Notes: generated by a model from the letters alone, not told the origin. A stretch of 42,939 bases of DNA from an uncultured Eubacteriales bacterium (GCA_902488815.1 CABTXP010000007.1:1-42939), one strand, 5' to 3'. Positions 34,524 to 42,856 are shown, numbered from the stretch's first letter. Numbers and translations are program-made.

Positions 34524-35699
34524 TCAGTTTCCTCTAAATATTGTTGTTCCTACGAAAAATACTGTGCCTGCATTAGGTGAATCTGATTTTGCATCATCTT
34601 TCGCTCTGATTTGCACGCTTAAGTGAGTGTATTCCGGGTTCATCATATTGTCTCTGTGTCCGGGTGAATTCCACCAAAAATCGTAGAAAGTTTTTGCCAT
34701 ATATTTTTCGTCAGTCATTAAGCTGTTTACATTGTCAAGTATTGTGGGCATTTCCAATTCTACAAGATTTTCTCCTCGGTATACGGAACTGATTAAAGGT
34801 TCCATATAGTCAAGGGCAGTCTGCCAAGAACTTCCGTCCAAGCGGACGTGGCTTTGTCCGTTAACGCGAATTGAGCCGTAGTTGGCAAGCTCTTCAGATC
34901 TGATTCCCGTTCCAAGGTCCAAGTTGCTGTCCCAAGACAGGTCATTATAACCTAACTGTCTACGGTCGGCATTTATGAGCGCCAAAAATTCTTGTTGGAA
35001 AAGATCTCTGTCATAGCTCTTGCCGCTATTAAAGTCCGCTACCTTCTTGTCTTTTGCCGTAGGTTTAGATTTTCCTTGAGTTACGTCCTTCTTTTTAACT
35101 TGGACATAGCTTGCCAAAGAATCTTCCATTGCATTATAAATCATTACAAAAACATCTTGGCGTGTTGCAGGCTCGTCGGGATAAATAATATCTAATCCGG
35201 CATCAAATCCGAAAAGTCCCATTTCGCCTCCCCAAAGTATCCACGAAACAGGCCAGGCAGAATTTTTAACATCATCACTTGTAAGGTCGTCCTTAGTAGC
35301 GGCAACTAAAATTTTTAAAATTTCACCGTAGCTAATGTTTTTTGACGGTTTAAAGCGACCGTCGGGATATCCCACAATGGCGGGAATACCTTGGGAGTTT
35401 TTTATTTGACAAGCTTTGTTTACATAGTCAAAGGCCCAGTGGCTCTTGGGAACGTCTTTAAAAATAACCTTGCCGGAACTTTCAATGTTTGCCGCCTTTA
35501 ATCTTGACAAAATTACGGAAATTTCCCCACGAGTTATGGGCTTTTCCAAACCTAAGGTCCCGTCGGGATAGCCTTGAACCAGTCCGGCTTTTACCAAAGC
35601 GTCAACTTTATCACTTGGTTCTATGGCATAGACTTCCGCAGTAGGTAAAATTATAAAAACTGATAAAATAATAGCTAAAAAAATTGAAACTTTTTTCAT
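34524..35699 (-). CDS. Secreted SLH-domain protein with C-terminal CAP (SCP-like) domain
   Basis: A 391-aa exported protein: signal peptide (residues 1-25, VYA-IE), three SLH repeats (about 28-70, 80-137 and 145-195; GYPDGTLGLEKPITRGE and GYPDGRFKPSKNISYGE are clear copies), a basic Lys-rich linker (about 200-225) and a CAP domain (about 232-388) with SHVRLDGSSW and NSPGHRDNMMNPEYTH. SLH repeats normally bind pyruvylated secondary wall polymer, so it should sit on the cell surface. CAP domains in bacteria have unclear roles. The ATG has GGGGGA upstream; the gene has its own terminator. Confidence 0.93.
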   Translation of the reverse strand: MKKVSIFLAIILSVFIILPTAEVYAIEPSDKVDALVKAGLVQGYPDGTLGLEKPITRGEISVILSRLKAANIESSGKVIFKDVPKSHWAFDYVNKACQIKNSQGIPAIVGYPDGRFKPSKNISYGEILKILVAATKDDLTSDDVKNSAWPVSWILWGGEMGLFGFDAGLDIIYPDEPATRQDVFVMIYNAMEDSLASYVQVKKKDVTQGKSKPTAKDKKVADFNSGKSYDRDLFQQEFLALINADRRQLGYNDLSWDSNLDLGTGIRSEELANYGSIRVNGQSHVRLDGSSWQTALDYMEPLISSVYRGENLVELEMPTILDNVNSLMTDEKYMAKTFYDFWWNSPGHRDNMMNPEYTHLSVQIRAKDDAKSDSPNAGTVFFVGTTIFRGN

Positions 35700-36122
35700 G
35701 TCTTCCCCCTTTACATTTAAATTTGGTCGTTAATAACAATTCGTCTTTAAAACTCATGAAGTCATAGGCGCTTTAAGACTCTATCCACAGAATATCATAC
35801 GCTTTAAAAACTTGTGTATTGGTCTTATATTATCATATCCGTTTAGGAAGTTAAATTACCAATAACAGAGCAACAGCTTTTCTTTATTGCAGATTTTTAA
35901 AACTTATCTGTTCAAATCATTTCATGTCAACCGCGGCATATATTTATAAGATAAGTGGCAAATAAATCTTTAATTTTTTTGTCTATATGCTTAAACATCC
36001 TGTTTCTCCATAATGTTGCCTTAACTTTAATAAAGCTTCAAAAGTTTTGTAAAATTTGTGTAAAGTTTTTATTGACTTACTCTTTTTTGCATATTAATTT
36101 ATAAATAAGGAGGCGAGATAAT
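35700..36122. other. 423-nt divergent intergenic region between two secreted-protein genes
   Basis: A+T-rich DNA that should contain promoters for both flanking genes. On the plus strand TTGACT at 36072-36077 is a possible -35 for the phosphatase gene, with only a weak -10 (TAATTT at 36095-36100). A single DnaA-box-like CTATCCACA lies at 35781-35789. I see no coding sequence, riboswitch or clear repeat. Confidence 0.5.
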
Positions 36123-36872
36123 ATGAAAAATTCTCAAGCAAAACAATTGTTTAAAAAGTTAGCCATCGTTATGTTAGTACTGGTAATGCTACTACCTCAA
36201 GGAGTCCTTGCCAAAGGCAAAAAGGTTCGCTACACTCAACCAGGAGTTACAGTTGAATCAGACGTGCCCTTTATTAACTATGTAACCATCAAAGACATTA
36301 AAGACTCACTAAAAGGCAAAGGCCCTATAAACGTATCTTTTGACATTGATGACACCCTTTTATTTTCTTCACAATACTTCCAATATGGAAAGACAATGCT
36401 TACCCCCGGTTCATTTGACTTCTTACAAGACCAAAAATTCTGGGACCTTGTAGCAGAAAGAGGAGATGAAGATTCAATTCCTAAAAAATCAATGGAAGCT
36501 TTGATTAAAATGCACATGGAAAGAAAAGACAACATCTACTTCATCACAGGCAGAACTCGCGGCACCCAATACAAAGAAGGAGAAATTGACAAAACTTGCA
36601 AGAGCCTTCAACGTTACTATGGAATCAAAAATTTAAACCCCATAAACTACACGGCAGACACAATTAAAGAAGGTTTCAACTACGACAAATCCTACTACAT
36701 AAAAAAACTTGACATCGACATTCACTACGGCGATTCAGATGATGACATCTTAGCAGCAAAAGAAGTTGGTGCAAGACCCATTAGAGTATTTAGAGCAATA
36801 AATTCAACAAATATGCCACTACCTCAAGCAGGTGGATACGGCGAAGAAGTATTAAGAGGATCAATGTATTAA
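36123..36872 (+). CDS. aphA: Class B acid phosphatase (AphA family)
   Basis: A secreted HAD-superfamily phosphatase of broad specificity. The 249-aa protein has a signal peptide (residues 1-30, VLA-KG) with no lipobox. The nucleophile motif FDIDDTLLFSS is at about 77-87, motif II is FITGRTRG, and motif IV is HYGDSDDDI. The tail LPQAGGYGEEVLRGSMY is diagnostic of class B enzymes. AphA proteins are best known from Gram-negative periplasm, so a Gram-positive example could be freely secreted. It has an AAGGAGG site and a terminator shared with the operon beyond. Confidence 0.93.
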   Translation: MKNSQAKQLFKKLAIVMLVLVMLLPQGVLAKGKKVRYTQPGVTVESDVPFINYVTIKDIKDSLKGKGPINVSFDIDDTLLFSSQYFQYGKTMLTPGSFDFLQDQKFWDLVAERGDEDSIPKKSMEALIKMHMERKDNIYFITGRTRGTQYKEGEIDKTCKSLQRYYGIKNLNPINYTADTIKEGFNYDKSYYIKKLDIDIHYGDSDDDILAAKEVGARPIRVFRAINSTNMPLPQAGGYGEEVLRGSMY

Positions 36873-36899
36873 TTGCCCTTTAATACAAAAAACTTTATA

Positions 36900-36931
36900 A
36901 AAAAAACCGAAGTAAAGGCTTCGGTTTTTTT
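36900..36931. terminator. Bidirectional terminator between aphA and the GHKL operon
   Basis: CCGAAG and CTTCGG pair around 6 nt, with an A run on the left and a T run on the right. It can end both convergent transcripts. Confidence 0.88.
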
Positions 36932-37017
36932 ATATATACAAGGGTTGTATATTGAGTTGATGATATGTTTTGCTTATCTATAAGAAAAAGTAGTTTGGTG
37001 TTTGGATTTTTATTTTT

Positions 37018-37806
37018 TCAGTTTCCCGGATTCCCGAGATTTTTCTCCTTCAATTTATCTTCTCTTAACTTCATCATATAATTAAAGGCCAAGTCTCTGA
37101 TTTCGCTGCTGTCTAAAAATTCCAAAGTTGTAACTGCTGCATATCGATTCAAATATTTTTTACATTCGCGGAAATAGTCCGTAATACCTTCGTTTGGGGA
37201 CAACTCATCCTTAAAGTCTTTTATAGCTAACAGTACACCTCGCATGCGATTTAAATCCATTCTGTTAAATGTGTCCATGACATCGGTGCAAATTGTTTGA
37301 TTAATTAGAAGAATCTCTGTAAGAGCATAAGGGTTACTGTTATCTTCATCATATGTTAGACGCCCGTACCACCAAAGTCTGGAAAGTGCATTGTCGTTTA
37401 ATAAGCTTCCATCCGTAGTCACAAAAAATCTATTTCTTATTGTGTTCTCACGCTGATCCTGCATCCATCTGTCCTGAATATAAGCCCTATATTCCGGAAT
37501 CCCATGGCACAAATATGTCCACATATATTTGTTGGATGCCTGTAAGGGTGTCAGATCCTTAAAAGCGTCATATATCAATCGCGTATTGTTCAAATCTTCT
37601 TTTGATTTCTGTTCATCATCTTTTTTTCCGGGAGTATAATTTGGTGAGAACTTTTTGACACTTACAGTTGAAGTCTTATAGTAATTATTCATGTTTTCAA
37701 AATAATCAGACAACCATTCGTTGTCTGATGAATACATTTCGGCATTTTTCGGTATATCTTGAAGGAGCATTTCATACGCGTCTTCAGTAAAATAACCTAA
37801 TTTCAT
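37018..37806 (-). CDS. DUF6339-like protein of a putative defence operon
   Basis: A 262-aa soluble protein, largely helical. The aromatic motif NALSRLWWYGRLTYDEDN (about residues 133-150), followed by YALTEILLINQTICTDVMDTFNRM, reminds me of DUF6339 proteins, but I could not check this. No nuclease or nucleotide motif is visible. AGGAGG lies upstream of the ATG. It is the last gene of the operon, 20 nt after the previous stop, and ends before the shared terminator. Its role is presumably as a partner of the GHKL ATPase. Confidence 0.6.
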   Translation of the reverse strand: MKLGYFTEDAYEMLLQDIPKNAEMYSSDNEWLSDYFENMNNYYKTSTVSVKKFSPNYTPGKKDDEQKSKEDLNNTRLIYDAFKDLTPLQASNKYMWTYLCHGIPEYRAYIQDRWMQDQRENTIRNRFFVTTDGSLLNDNALSRLWWYGRLTYDEDNSNPYALTEILLINQTICTDVMDTFNRMDLNRMRGVLLAIKDFKDELSPNEGITDYFRECKKYLNRYAAVTTLEFLDSSEIRDLAFNYMMKLREDKLKEKNLGNPGN

Positions 37807-37826
37807 TAATATATCCCTCCTATGAT

Positions 37827-38729
37827 CTAACTTTCCTCTGAAATAACTTCGTTGTCTAAAGTTTCTTTAATGCTGTTTAATGCATCTAAAGATATTCCGT
37901 TTAAAATCTTATCTGCTATGGTTGTTGCCGAATCGGAACATTCCTCCAGATTAATGTCTTTTTCATTGGCTTTATTTACAATTGTATCGAACCACCTTTT
38001 TCCGCTGTATTCGGAATCCTCTATATTCGGTTGGCAAGAGATAATCTTTGAAATTGCTTCAACTAAAACAGGATACACAATTATACCTGTTGCAAAGCGG
38101 AGAAGAGCGCCATTGTTGAAATCTATGAATTGACAATAACTATCAAAGATTTCCTTTTTTAGGTAAATTACAATTTTTTCATTGTAAAATACAGGTTCAA
38201 TAGCTGAATTTTGTTCTTCTCTTCTGATAATGTTAAATATTGATGATATTGGCTTTTCAAGTTCGGAGGCGTCTACAGGGATTAATTTAACTTCTTCCGT
38301 TGCCAAAACATCTCCCTTACGTATTTCAAAAGTTAAGCCGCCGAAATAAATATCATTGAATTCACCTTCACAACGAAAATTCGGAATATTTTTTGCCGCA
38401 ATAATTGAGCCTGTCACTTCCATTTTTTTTGCAACTTTAAATTTAGACACTGAAATTGTCATTACCGTTTTATCTTTATCAAATCTAAAAAGCTTACTGT
38501 ATGATGCGGCGTTACTTCTTACAAGTACGGCAACAATTGCATCTCCTGTTTCGATCAGATTACTTAAACCTTTACATTCCAGATTATATTTAATCGGGAT
38601 AGAAATGTTCTCGGAATCAACTGTTATTTCATTTTCTTCGAACGAGGTATTGAACAGACATGTTTCAATGTAATCATCTCTTCCTTCAGCCAATACGGGA
38701 TTTGGATATTCATTTTCTATTAATTTCAT
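37827..38729 (-). CDS. Unknown protein encoded between GHKL ATPase and DUF6339-like genes
   Basis: A 300-aa soluble, acidic protein. The first about 180 residues look beta-rich (alternating short strands, e.g. VVAVLVRSNAAS, TMISVSKFKV), and the rest is helical with IDFNNGALLRFATGIIVYPVLVEAI near residue 207. No recognised motif. The start overlaps the stop of the ATPase gene by one nucleotide (TAATG), so the two are translationally coupled and probably form a complex. Confidence 0.6.
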   Translation of the reverse strand: MKLIENEYPNPVLAEGRDDYIETCLFNTSFEENEITVDSENISIPIKYNLECKGLSNLIETGDAIVAVLVRSNAASYSKLFRFDKDKTVMTISVSKFKVAKKMEVTGSIIAAKNIPNFRCEGEFNDIYFGGLTFEIRKGDVLATEEVKLIPVDASELEKPISSIFNIIRREEQNSAIEPVFYNEKIVIYLKKEIFDSYCQFIDFNNGALLRFATGIIVYPVLVEAISKIISCQPNIEDSEYSGKRWFDTIVNKANEKDINLEECSDSATTIADKILNGISLDALNSIKETLDNEVISEES

Positions 38730-40666
38730 TATTCAGTTACCTCCGTAATGCGTAAACTCAGCTTCATTTTTTCTTTCTTTGAGAAACATACAAAGAAAGT
38801 TGCAGGAGTATCCGCTGAAAGGGAAACAGGTCCCGCTTTACCATTATCAATATTTATACTTTTATCATTGTAGATAAATGATTCCGGCTTTAGCAGGTCG
38901 GTTTTTCCGTCCTCTCCCTTAGCATTACATTCAATATACAATTTCTCATAGTCTTTATCCGGATTAATTACAATCTTGTAAAGCCCTTGTGATGAACTGA
39001 TTGGAAAAGCCCTATGTCCTTTTAGATTGGATGTACTTATCTCCTTTGAACCTTTGCCGGATTTAGCACCGGGATAATATCCTGAATTGTCAGGGTCGCA
39101 AACTACCGGTTTAGACGGATAAGGAGTCGGGGGGAGTTTATTCGGATTAGTGCGATAATTTCTAACTTCACCCTCCATAGCCGCTCCCTCGCCTTTAACT
39201 CCCGACTGTATCGCTTTTCCTCTATTTCTTCCTTTGGTCACGACTTTTCCGATTTTAACTATGGGTCTGAGAATATCATCACCTTGAGATTGTCCACCGG
39301 TACCGTCACCTTTGTCAGGCAAGTACTCTCCCACTCCTGCAGCATCCACTTCATTTTCAGATACCGTCTCATATTTTTCTTTTAAAAATTCCAATACGGA
39401 TCTATCTATTTGATCTATTGCTTCTTTTGCTTTATCTCCAATTTCTTCGTTTGATGAGTGAATTCGTTCGTAATCCCAGTCATTATGTTGTGGGGGCTCC
39501 GTGTCTCTTAAAAGAGCTCCAAGTTTTGATCCTCTTACAATTACTACTGCCGCATATGGTTGGGAAAAATAAATTTTTTTTGCCCTAACACGCATTCCAC
39601 TTGCTCTGAAATATTTAGTATTTTTACCATAGCTGATGTCGGATTTAATATAAATTTCTACATCATCGTCTTCAAATACCGTTATTGATTTTTTAAAATC
39701 AGGATTTATAAAAGCATTGTAAAGCTGTAAGTCTACAGACATTCTATTGTTTATTAACGGTAAGTCCGCAAATAGTTGAGATATTGAGGATGCGTCAATT
39801 ACAATTTGCTCATTTCCATCCTTTAACTCCACAATCAATTTTCCTTCAATGATTGCTACAAAAAAACTTTTTATTACAGCTTCCGTTACTTTATTTATCC
39901 AATCGGATTTCTCTGTAAAACCTACAATAATAACGTCGGTTCCTCTTTCCGTTCTCTTAAAACAATCTCTGAAACTGTTTTTGTCGGATTCGTAGATAGG
40001 ATACCATACTCCTTTTCCGTTATTCTGATATTTACCTACGCGCTGAGTCGGTTCGCCGTCTTCATTTAACAAAGTTGCAAGTCTTGCAACACCTATAAAG
40101 GCACTCTTGTTATTTTCATCAAGTGTATTATAAAATACCATACTCAAAGAGGAGCATGCAAAAGGAGCGTTTTTTCCTATCCCGTATGAGCCAGCGCTGT
40201 TGTCGCTTGATTTTACCGACACTCCGTCAGATCCTGTGAGACTCAGCCATGATGACGATGATGATGGCTTGTCGCTACGGATTCTGCTTCCGCTTAAACC
40301 CTTGGTATTATAGTCCCCGGCTATGAGTACGGGGATTCTATCTTCTGAAATCGTTGCCTCTGCTTGATTTAAAAAAATGGACAATCGTGAATCCATGTCA
40401 TTGCCCCAAAATTTTCGACATCCCTCCAAGCACTTTTCATACTGAGTGAAAACATCATGTTCTTCTTTATTTACAAACCTCAGCTCAAATACAACTTTGA
40501 CCGGTTCATCCGAATCTTCAAGATGAGCGTCTAAAGAGTTTTGGCAAATTTCTCTTGCAAGATTGTCAATTAATTTTTTACCTTTAAAGCCTTCCATGTC
40601 ATTATTTGTATGACCTTGGCACATTCCTCCTGATAGAGGTGGGAATCTCCATCCGATTTTTGTCAT
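38729..40666 (-). CDS. GHKL (MORC/MutL-like) ATPase of a putative defence operon
   Basis: A 645-aa protein with a Bergerat-type ATP-binding fold. Motif N is REICQNSLDAH (residues 38-47; Glu39, Asn43, Asp46). The G1-like IAGDYNTKGL (115-124) supplies Asp118, the G2 lid is GSYGIGKNAPFA (159-170), and RGTDVIIVGF (241-250) is the closing GT motif. A transducer-like part follows, with FRASGMRVRAKK (353-364) and RDTEPPQHNDWDYERI (387-402). A low-complexity basic linker (about 455-540) leads to a beta-rich C-terminal domain. The layout recalls the MutL/MORC-like ATPases of restriction-modification loci described by Iyer, Abhiman and Aravind. An N-terminal AGGAGG is present. Confidence 0.8.
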   Translation of the reverse strand: MTKIGWRFPPLSGGMCQGHTNNDMEGFKGKKLIDNLAREICQNSLDAHLEDSDEPVKVVFELRFVNKEEHDVFTQYEKCLEGCRKFWGNDMDSRLSIFLNQAEATISEDRIPVLIAGDYNTKGLSGSRIRSDKPSSSSSWLSLTGSDGVSVKSSDNSAGSYGIGKNAPFACSSLSMVFYNTLDENNKSAFIGVARLATLLNEDGEPTQRVGKYQNNGKGVWYPIYESDKNSFRDCFKRTERGTDVIIVGFTEKSDWINKVTEAVIKSFFVAIIEGKLIVELKDGNEQIVIDASSISQLFADLPLINNRMSVDLQLYNAFINPDFKKSITVFEDDDVEIYIKSDISYGKNTKYFRASGMRVRAKKIYFSQPYAAVVIVRGSKLGALLRDTEPPQHNDWDYERIHSSNEEIGDKAKEAIDQIDRSVLEFLKEKYETVSENEVDAAGVGEYLPDKGDGTGGQSQGDDILRPIVKIGKVVTKGRNRGKAIQSGVKGEGAAMEGEVRNYRTNPNKLPPTPYPSKPVVCDPDNSGYYPGAKSGKGSKEISTSNLKGHRAFPISSSQGLYKIVINPDKDYEKLYIECNAKGEDGKTDLLKPESFIYNDKSINIDNGKAGPVSLSADTPATFFVCFSKKEKMKLSLRITEVTE

Positions 40667-40681
40667 TGAATTTACCTCCTG

Positions 40682-40909
40682 CTAATTTAGTGTAAATCTG
40701 TCTTCCTTTTGCGTATCGGATCCGTTAAACTTGGCCTTTGCGTTTTTAGTCTCCTTCTCTATTGCTGAAAATATTTTTTTTATATCGTCTTCCGAATAGT
40801 CATAGTTGGATTTGTTTGAGCAATTGCCAAGTAATTTCAGCATATCTAAAATCTTATTTGTCCTTGCTTCTGCAATCCTTATAAATCTTTCTCTTTTTGT
40901 TTCTCTCAT
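40682..40909 (-). CDS. Small helical protein, first gene of the GHKL operon
   Basis: A 75-aa protein, highly charged and helical, beginning RETKRERFIRIAEARTNKIL and then LLGNCSNKSNYDYSEDDIKK. Short proteins with the pattern 'RxxRFIRxAExRTxKIL ... LGNCSNxSNYxY' seem to recur next to mobile or defence loci as I recall; I cannot check this. It has AAGGAGG 9 nt upstream and lies 15 nt before the ATPase gene. It could be a regulator or structural partner. Confidence 0.6.
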   Translation of the reverse strand: MRETKRERFIRIAEARTNKILDMLKLLGNCSNKSNYDYSEDDIKKIFSAIEKETKNAKAKFNGSDTQKEDRFTLN

Positions 40910-41155
40910 AGCACGTAGCCTCCTTAACTATCATTAATATGTACTGCTTTATATATCTATTTGTATTCTATATAGTATTCTTTATTTCCTGCATTTATTG
41001 TAATATGTTATTTCTTTGTTGTCAATATATTTTTTATATATTGCTTACATTTTTATTATATAGTGTGTTTTATAGTTTATAGTCTATTGATAAATGTTGT
41101 ATGAAATAGAAGTTATATCTTTAAAATAATCAACTATATTTTTTACGCAATAAAA
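40910..41155. other. Very A+T-rich upstream region of the GHKL operon
   Basis: About 245 nt of almost pure A+T with stretches such as TATATATTGC and TTATATAGTG. It must contain the minus-strand promoter of the four-gene operon, but there are so many TATAAT-like words that I cannot choose one. No coding sequence is visible. Confidence 0.5.
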
Positions 41156-41182
41156 AATCCCACCTCAATTACGAGATGGGAT
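41154..41182 (-). terminator. Terminator of tmRNA
   Basis: On the minus strand ATCCCATCTC and GAGGTGGGAT (one G-T pair) pair around GTAATT, then a T run. Confidence 0.85.
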
Positions 41183-41201
41183 AGGTTAAGCTATTTATTT
41201 A

Positions 41202-41543
41202 TGGTGGAGGCGGCGAGAGTCGAACTCGCGTCCGAAAGCCCTTCAAAGATAGTTTCTCCAAGCTCAGTTCATTTTAATTTTTCATCATCGATTCGAAATG
41301 AACAAAATACCGATGGTATATTGTCATGAATACCCCCTCAGCTATGACACCTTGCTGAGCTTCGTTTCCCACTAATTTGACACCTTATCCGAAACCGTGG
41401 GGCTTTCCGGTAAGATGAAGCTGCTTAGGCAGCTAAAGCAAAATTATTATTGTCTTTTATTTTTTGTGAAACTTTTTACGTTGATCTTCACAACGGCTTG
41501 CTACTATAGTCTCCAAACCCCCGTCGAAGCCATTTTCGCCCCC
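41202..41543 (-). ncRNA. ssrA: Transfer-messenger RNA (tmRNA)
   Basis: One-piece tmRNA of about 342 nt. The 5' end GGGGGCGAAAATGGCTTCGACG pairs with the 3' CGCCTCCACCA: seven acceptor pairs (one G-U), with encoded CCA. The T arm GAGTTCGACTCTC is intact. The internal frame ends AAA GAC AAT AAT AAT TTT GCT TTA GCT GCC TAA, giving a tag tail KDNNNFALAA; an in-frame stop two codons before a GTT suggests the full tag VSQKIKDNNNFALAA, with the resume codon uncertain. tmRNA rescues stalled ribosomes and tags the product for proteolysis. Its 3' end faces the GHKL operon. Confidence 0.93.
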
Positions 41544-41555
41544 ATTAGCTACTAT

Positions 41556-41584
41556 ATTGTAACACATTTTCACTATTTTATCAA
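41556..41584 (-). promoter_or_regulatory. Promoter of ssrA
   Basis: TTGATA (41579-41584) and TACAAT (41556-41561) are 17 nt apart on the minus strand, 12 nt before the tmRNA 5' end. The -35 lies in the 3' end of the VanZ-like gene. Confidence 0.75.
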
Positions 41585-42130
41585 TTTGCCAAGACCCATG
41601 CCTATGACTCCTCCCGCTACATTTAGTATCACGTCGTCTATGTCTACACTTCTGCCGATAAAAAACTGTATAAATTCTATTGTGAAGCTTATGAGTATTA
41701 TAAAGAGCAAGGTGCGTATGACTTTTTTGTCTTTTATAAGTTTTATAAGCAAAAATCCTACAGGTACAAATATTAGTATGTTGCCGAATATATTAAAGAA
41801 CATATTAATAAAGGGCGCATGTTTCCAAAAGCTTTTTATGGTGTGGCCGGGCTTTAAATTTATTCCCAAGTCTTCCATTCTAAGCCTATCCGCAGCGCTT
41901 TGAAATGTGACTTCCCCTACTTTGTCGCTTAGTCCTTTTTCGATTAAATATTTTTGCGGCATAAACATAATAAAGGACATGGTTATTAAGTATGCGACAA
42001 AGAGGCTTATTAAAAACTTCCTGTCGTGCTTCACTTTGCCTTTAAATATGAGTAAAAATATATATGTTAAGATAAAGGCCGCGGCAAATATGACGAGGGC
42101 CCTTTGTCCGAAGTACTCTATAAATTTCAA
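41573..42130 (-). CDS. VanZ-like family membrane protein
   Basis: A 185-aa protein with four to five membrane segments (about residues 10-30, 38-56, 110-130, 138-156 and 165-182). The VanZ family marks are NIFGNILIFVPVGFLL and GRSVDIDDVILNVAGGVIGMG. VanZ confers low teicoplanin resistance in enterococci, but most homologues are of unknown function. The TTG start overlaps the HAD gene stop by 4 nt, with AGAGAG upstream. Its 3' end hosts the ssrA -35 box. Confidence 0.88.
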   Translation of the reverse strand: MKFIEYFGQRALVIFAAAFILTYIFLLIFKGKVKHDRKFLISLFVAYLITMSFIMFMPQKYLIEKGLSDKVGEVTFQSAADRLRMEDLGINLKPGHTIKSFWKHAPFINMFFNIFGNILIFVPVGFLLIKLIKDKKVIRTLLFIILISFTIEFIQFFIGRSVDIDDVILNVAGGVIGMGLGKLIK

Positions 42131-42762
42131 ATTATCATCTCTCTAAAACTTTCTATGCCCTTGTAGGCTATTTTTTTGTTTGCTTCGTAAAAACTGCCGT
42201 TTACCCGGTCATAGACCGCATATACTCTTAGCCCCGCCTTTACCGCCGCTTCTATTGCATAGGGTGCGTCGTCGAAGATTGCCACCTCACTTGGTTGTAG
42301 TGGGAATTTTTTTGCCGCTTCAACATAAAACTCAGGGTTGTTTTTTAATATTCCTATATTGTCTACTGTTGCGATAAAGTCAAAATACTTTTCTATATCA
42401 AATCTTTCCATAATCAAATCTACAAATCTGTCGTTTGTAGCCGTGGCAAGTCCCATGGGAATATTATTCTCTTTTAAATAGCTTAAGTATTCCAAGGCCC
42501 CGTCTTTTAACTCTACTTCATTTGTGTAGCCCTTTACTATTTCTTTTTCCAATTCACTTATTATTTCTTCTTCCGTCAAATTGACTTTTAATGTATGTCT
42601 TAAATAACCGGCGCTTTTGTATATACTCATGGTGGTCAGTTCCTGTGCTATTTCTTCTGTAAATTTTATTTTATGTCTATTTAAAAAGTTTGTGGTGAGA
42701 CTTCGCCACATCCTGTTTGAGTCTAAAAGTGTCCCGTCTAAATCGAATAAATATCCTTTCAT
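42127..42762 (-). CDS. HAD-family phosphatase (PGMB/Gph-like)
   Basis: A 211-aa cytosolic hydrolase. The nucleophile motif is FDLDGTLLDSN (residues 6-16), motif II ATATND near 108, and motif III/IV KNNPEFY followed by FDDAPYAIEAAVKAGLRVYAV. A helical cap (about residues 17-85) makes it a subfamily I member like beta-phosphoglucomutase or phosphoglycolate phosphatase. The substrate is unknown. ATG 42762 has GGAGG 6 nt upstream. It is in operon with the VanZ-like gene. Confidence 0.88.
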   Translation of the reverse strand: MKGYLFDLDGTLLDSNRMWRSLTTNFLNRHKIKFTEEIAQELTTMSIYKSAGYLRHTLKVNLTEEEIISELEKEIVKGYTNEVELKDGALEYLSYLKENNIPMGLATATNDRFVDLIMERFDIEKYFDFIATVDNIGILKNNPEFYVEAAKKFPLQPSEVAIFDDAPYAIEAAVKAGLRVYAVYDRVNGSFYEANKKIAYKGIESFREMII

Positions 42763-42780
42763 ATCTTCCTCCATTGTACA

Positions 42781-42809
42781 ATTATAAATTAACTACAATA
42801 CCTATTCAA
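42781..42809 (-). promoter_or_regulatory. Promoter of the HAD-VanZ operon
   Basis: TTGAAT (42804-42809) and TATAAT (42781-42786) are 17 nt apart on the minus strand, close to the HAD gene start. Confidence 0.7.
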
Positions 42810-42817
42810 ATAAATAC

Positions 42818-42846
42818 TTGCCATTTTTGTAAATATTATGTATACT
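42818..42846 (+). promoter_or_regulatory. Promoter of tRNA-Pro
   Basis: TTGCCA (42818-42823) and TATACT (42841-42846) are 17 nt apart and end 10 nt before the mature tRNA. Confidence 0.75.
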
Positions 42847-42856
42847 TTATTAGTCA

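Noticed and set aside
35700..36122. c-di-GMP or other riboswitch in the long divergent region
   Set aside because: No conserved aptamer sequence or convincing hairpin set found.
36932..41202. Attachment-site direct repeat of the ssrA 3' end at the far side of the island
   Set aside because: I searched near 36930-37020 by eye for GGTGGAGGCGG-like words and found none; no integrase is present.
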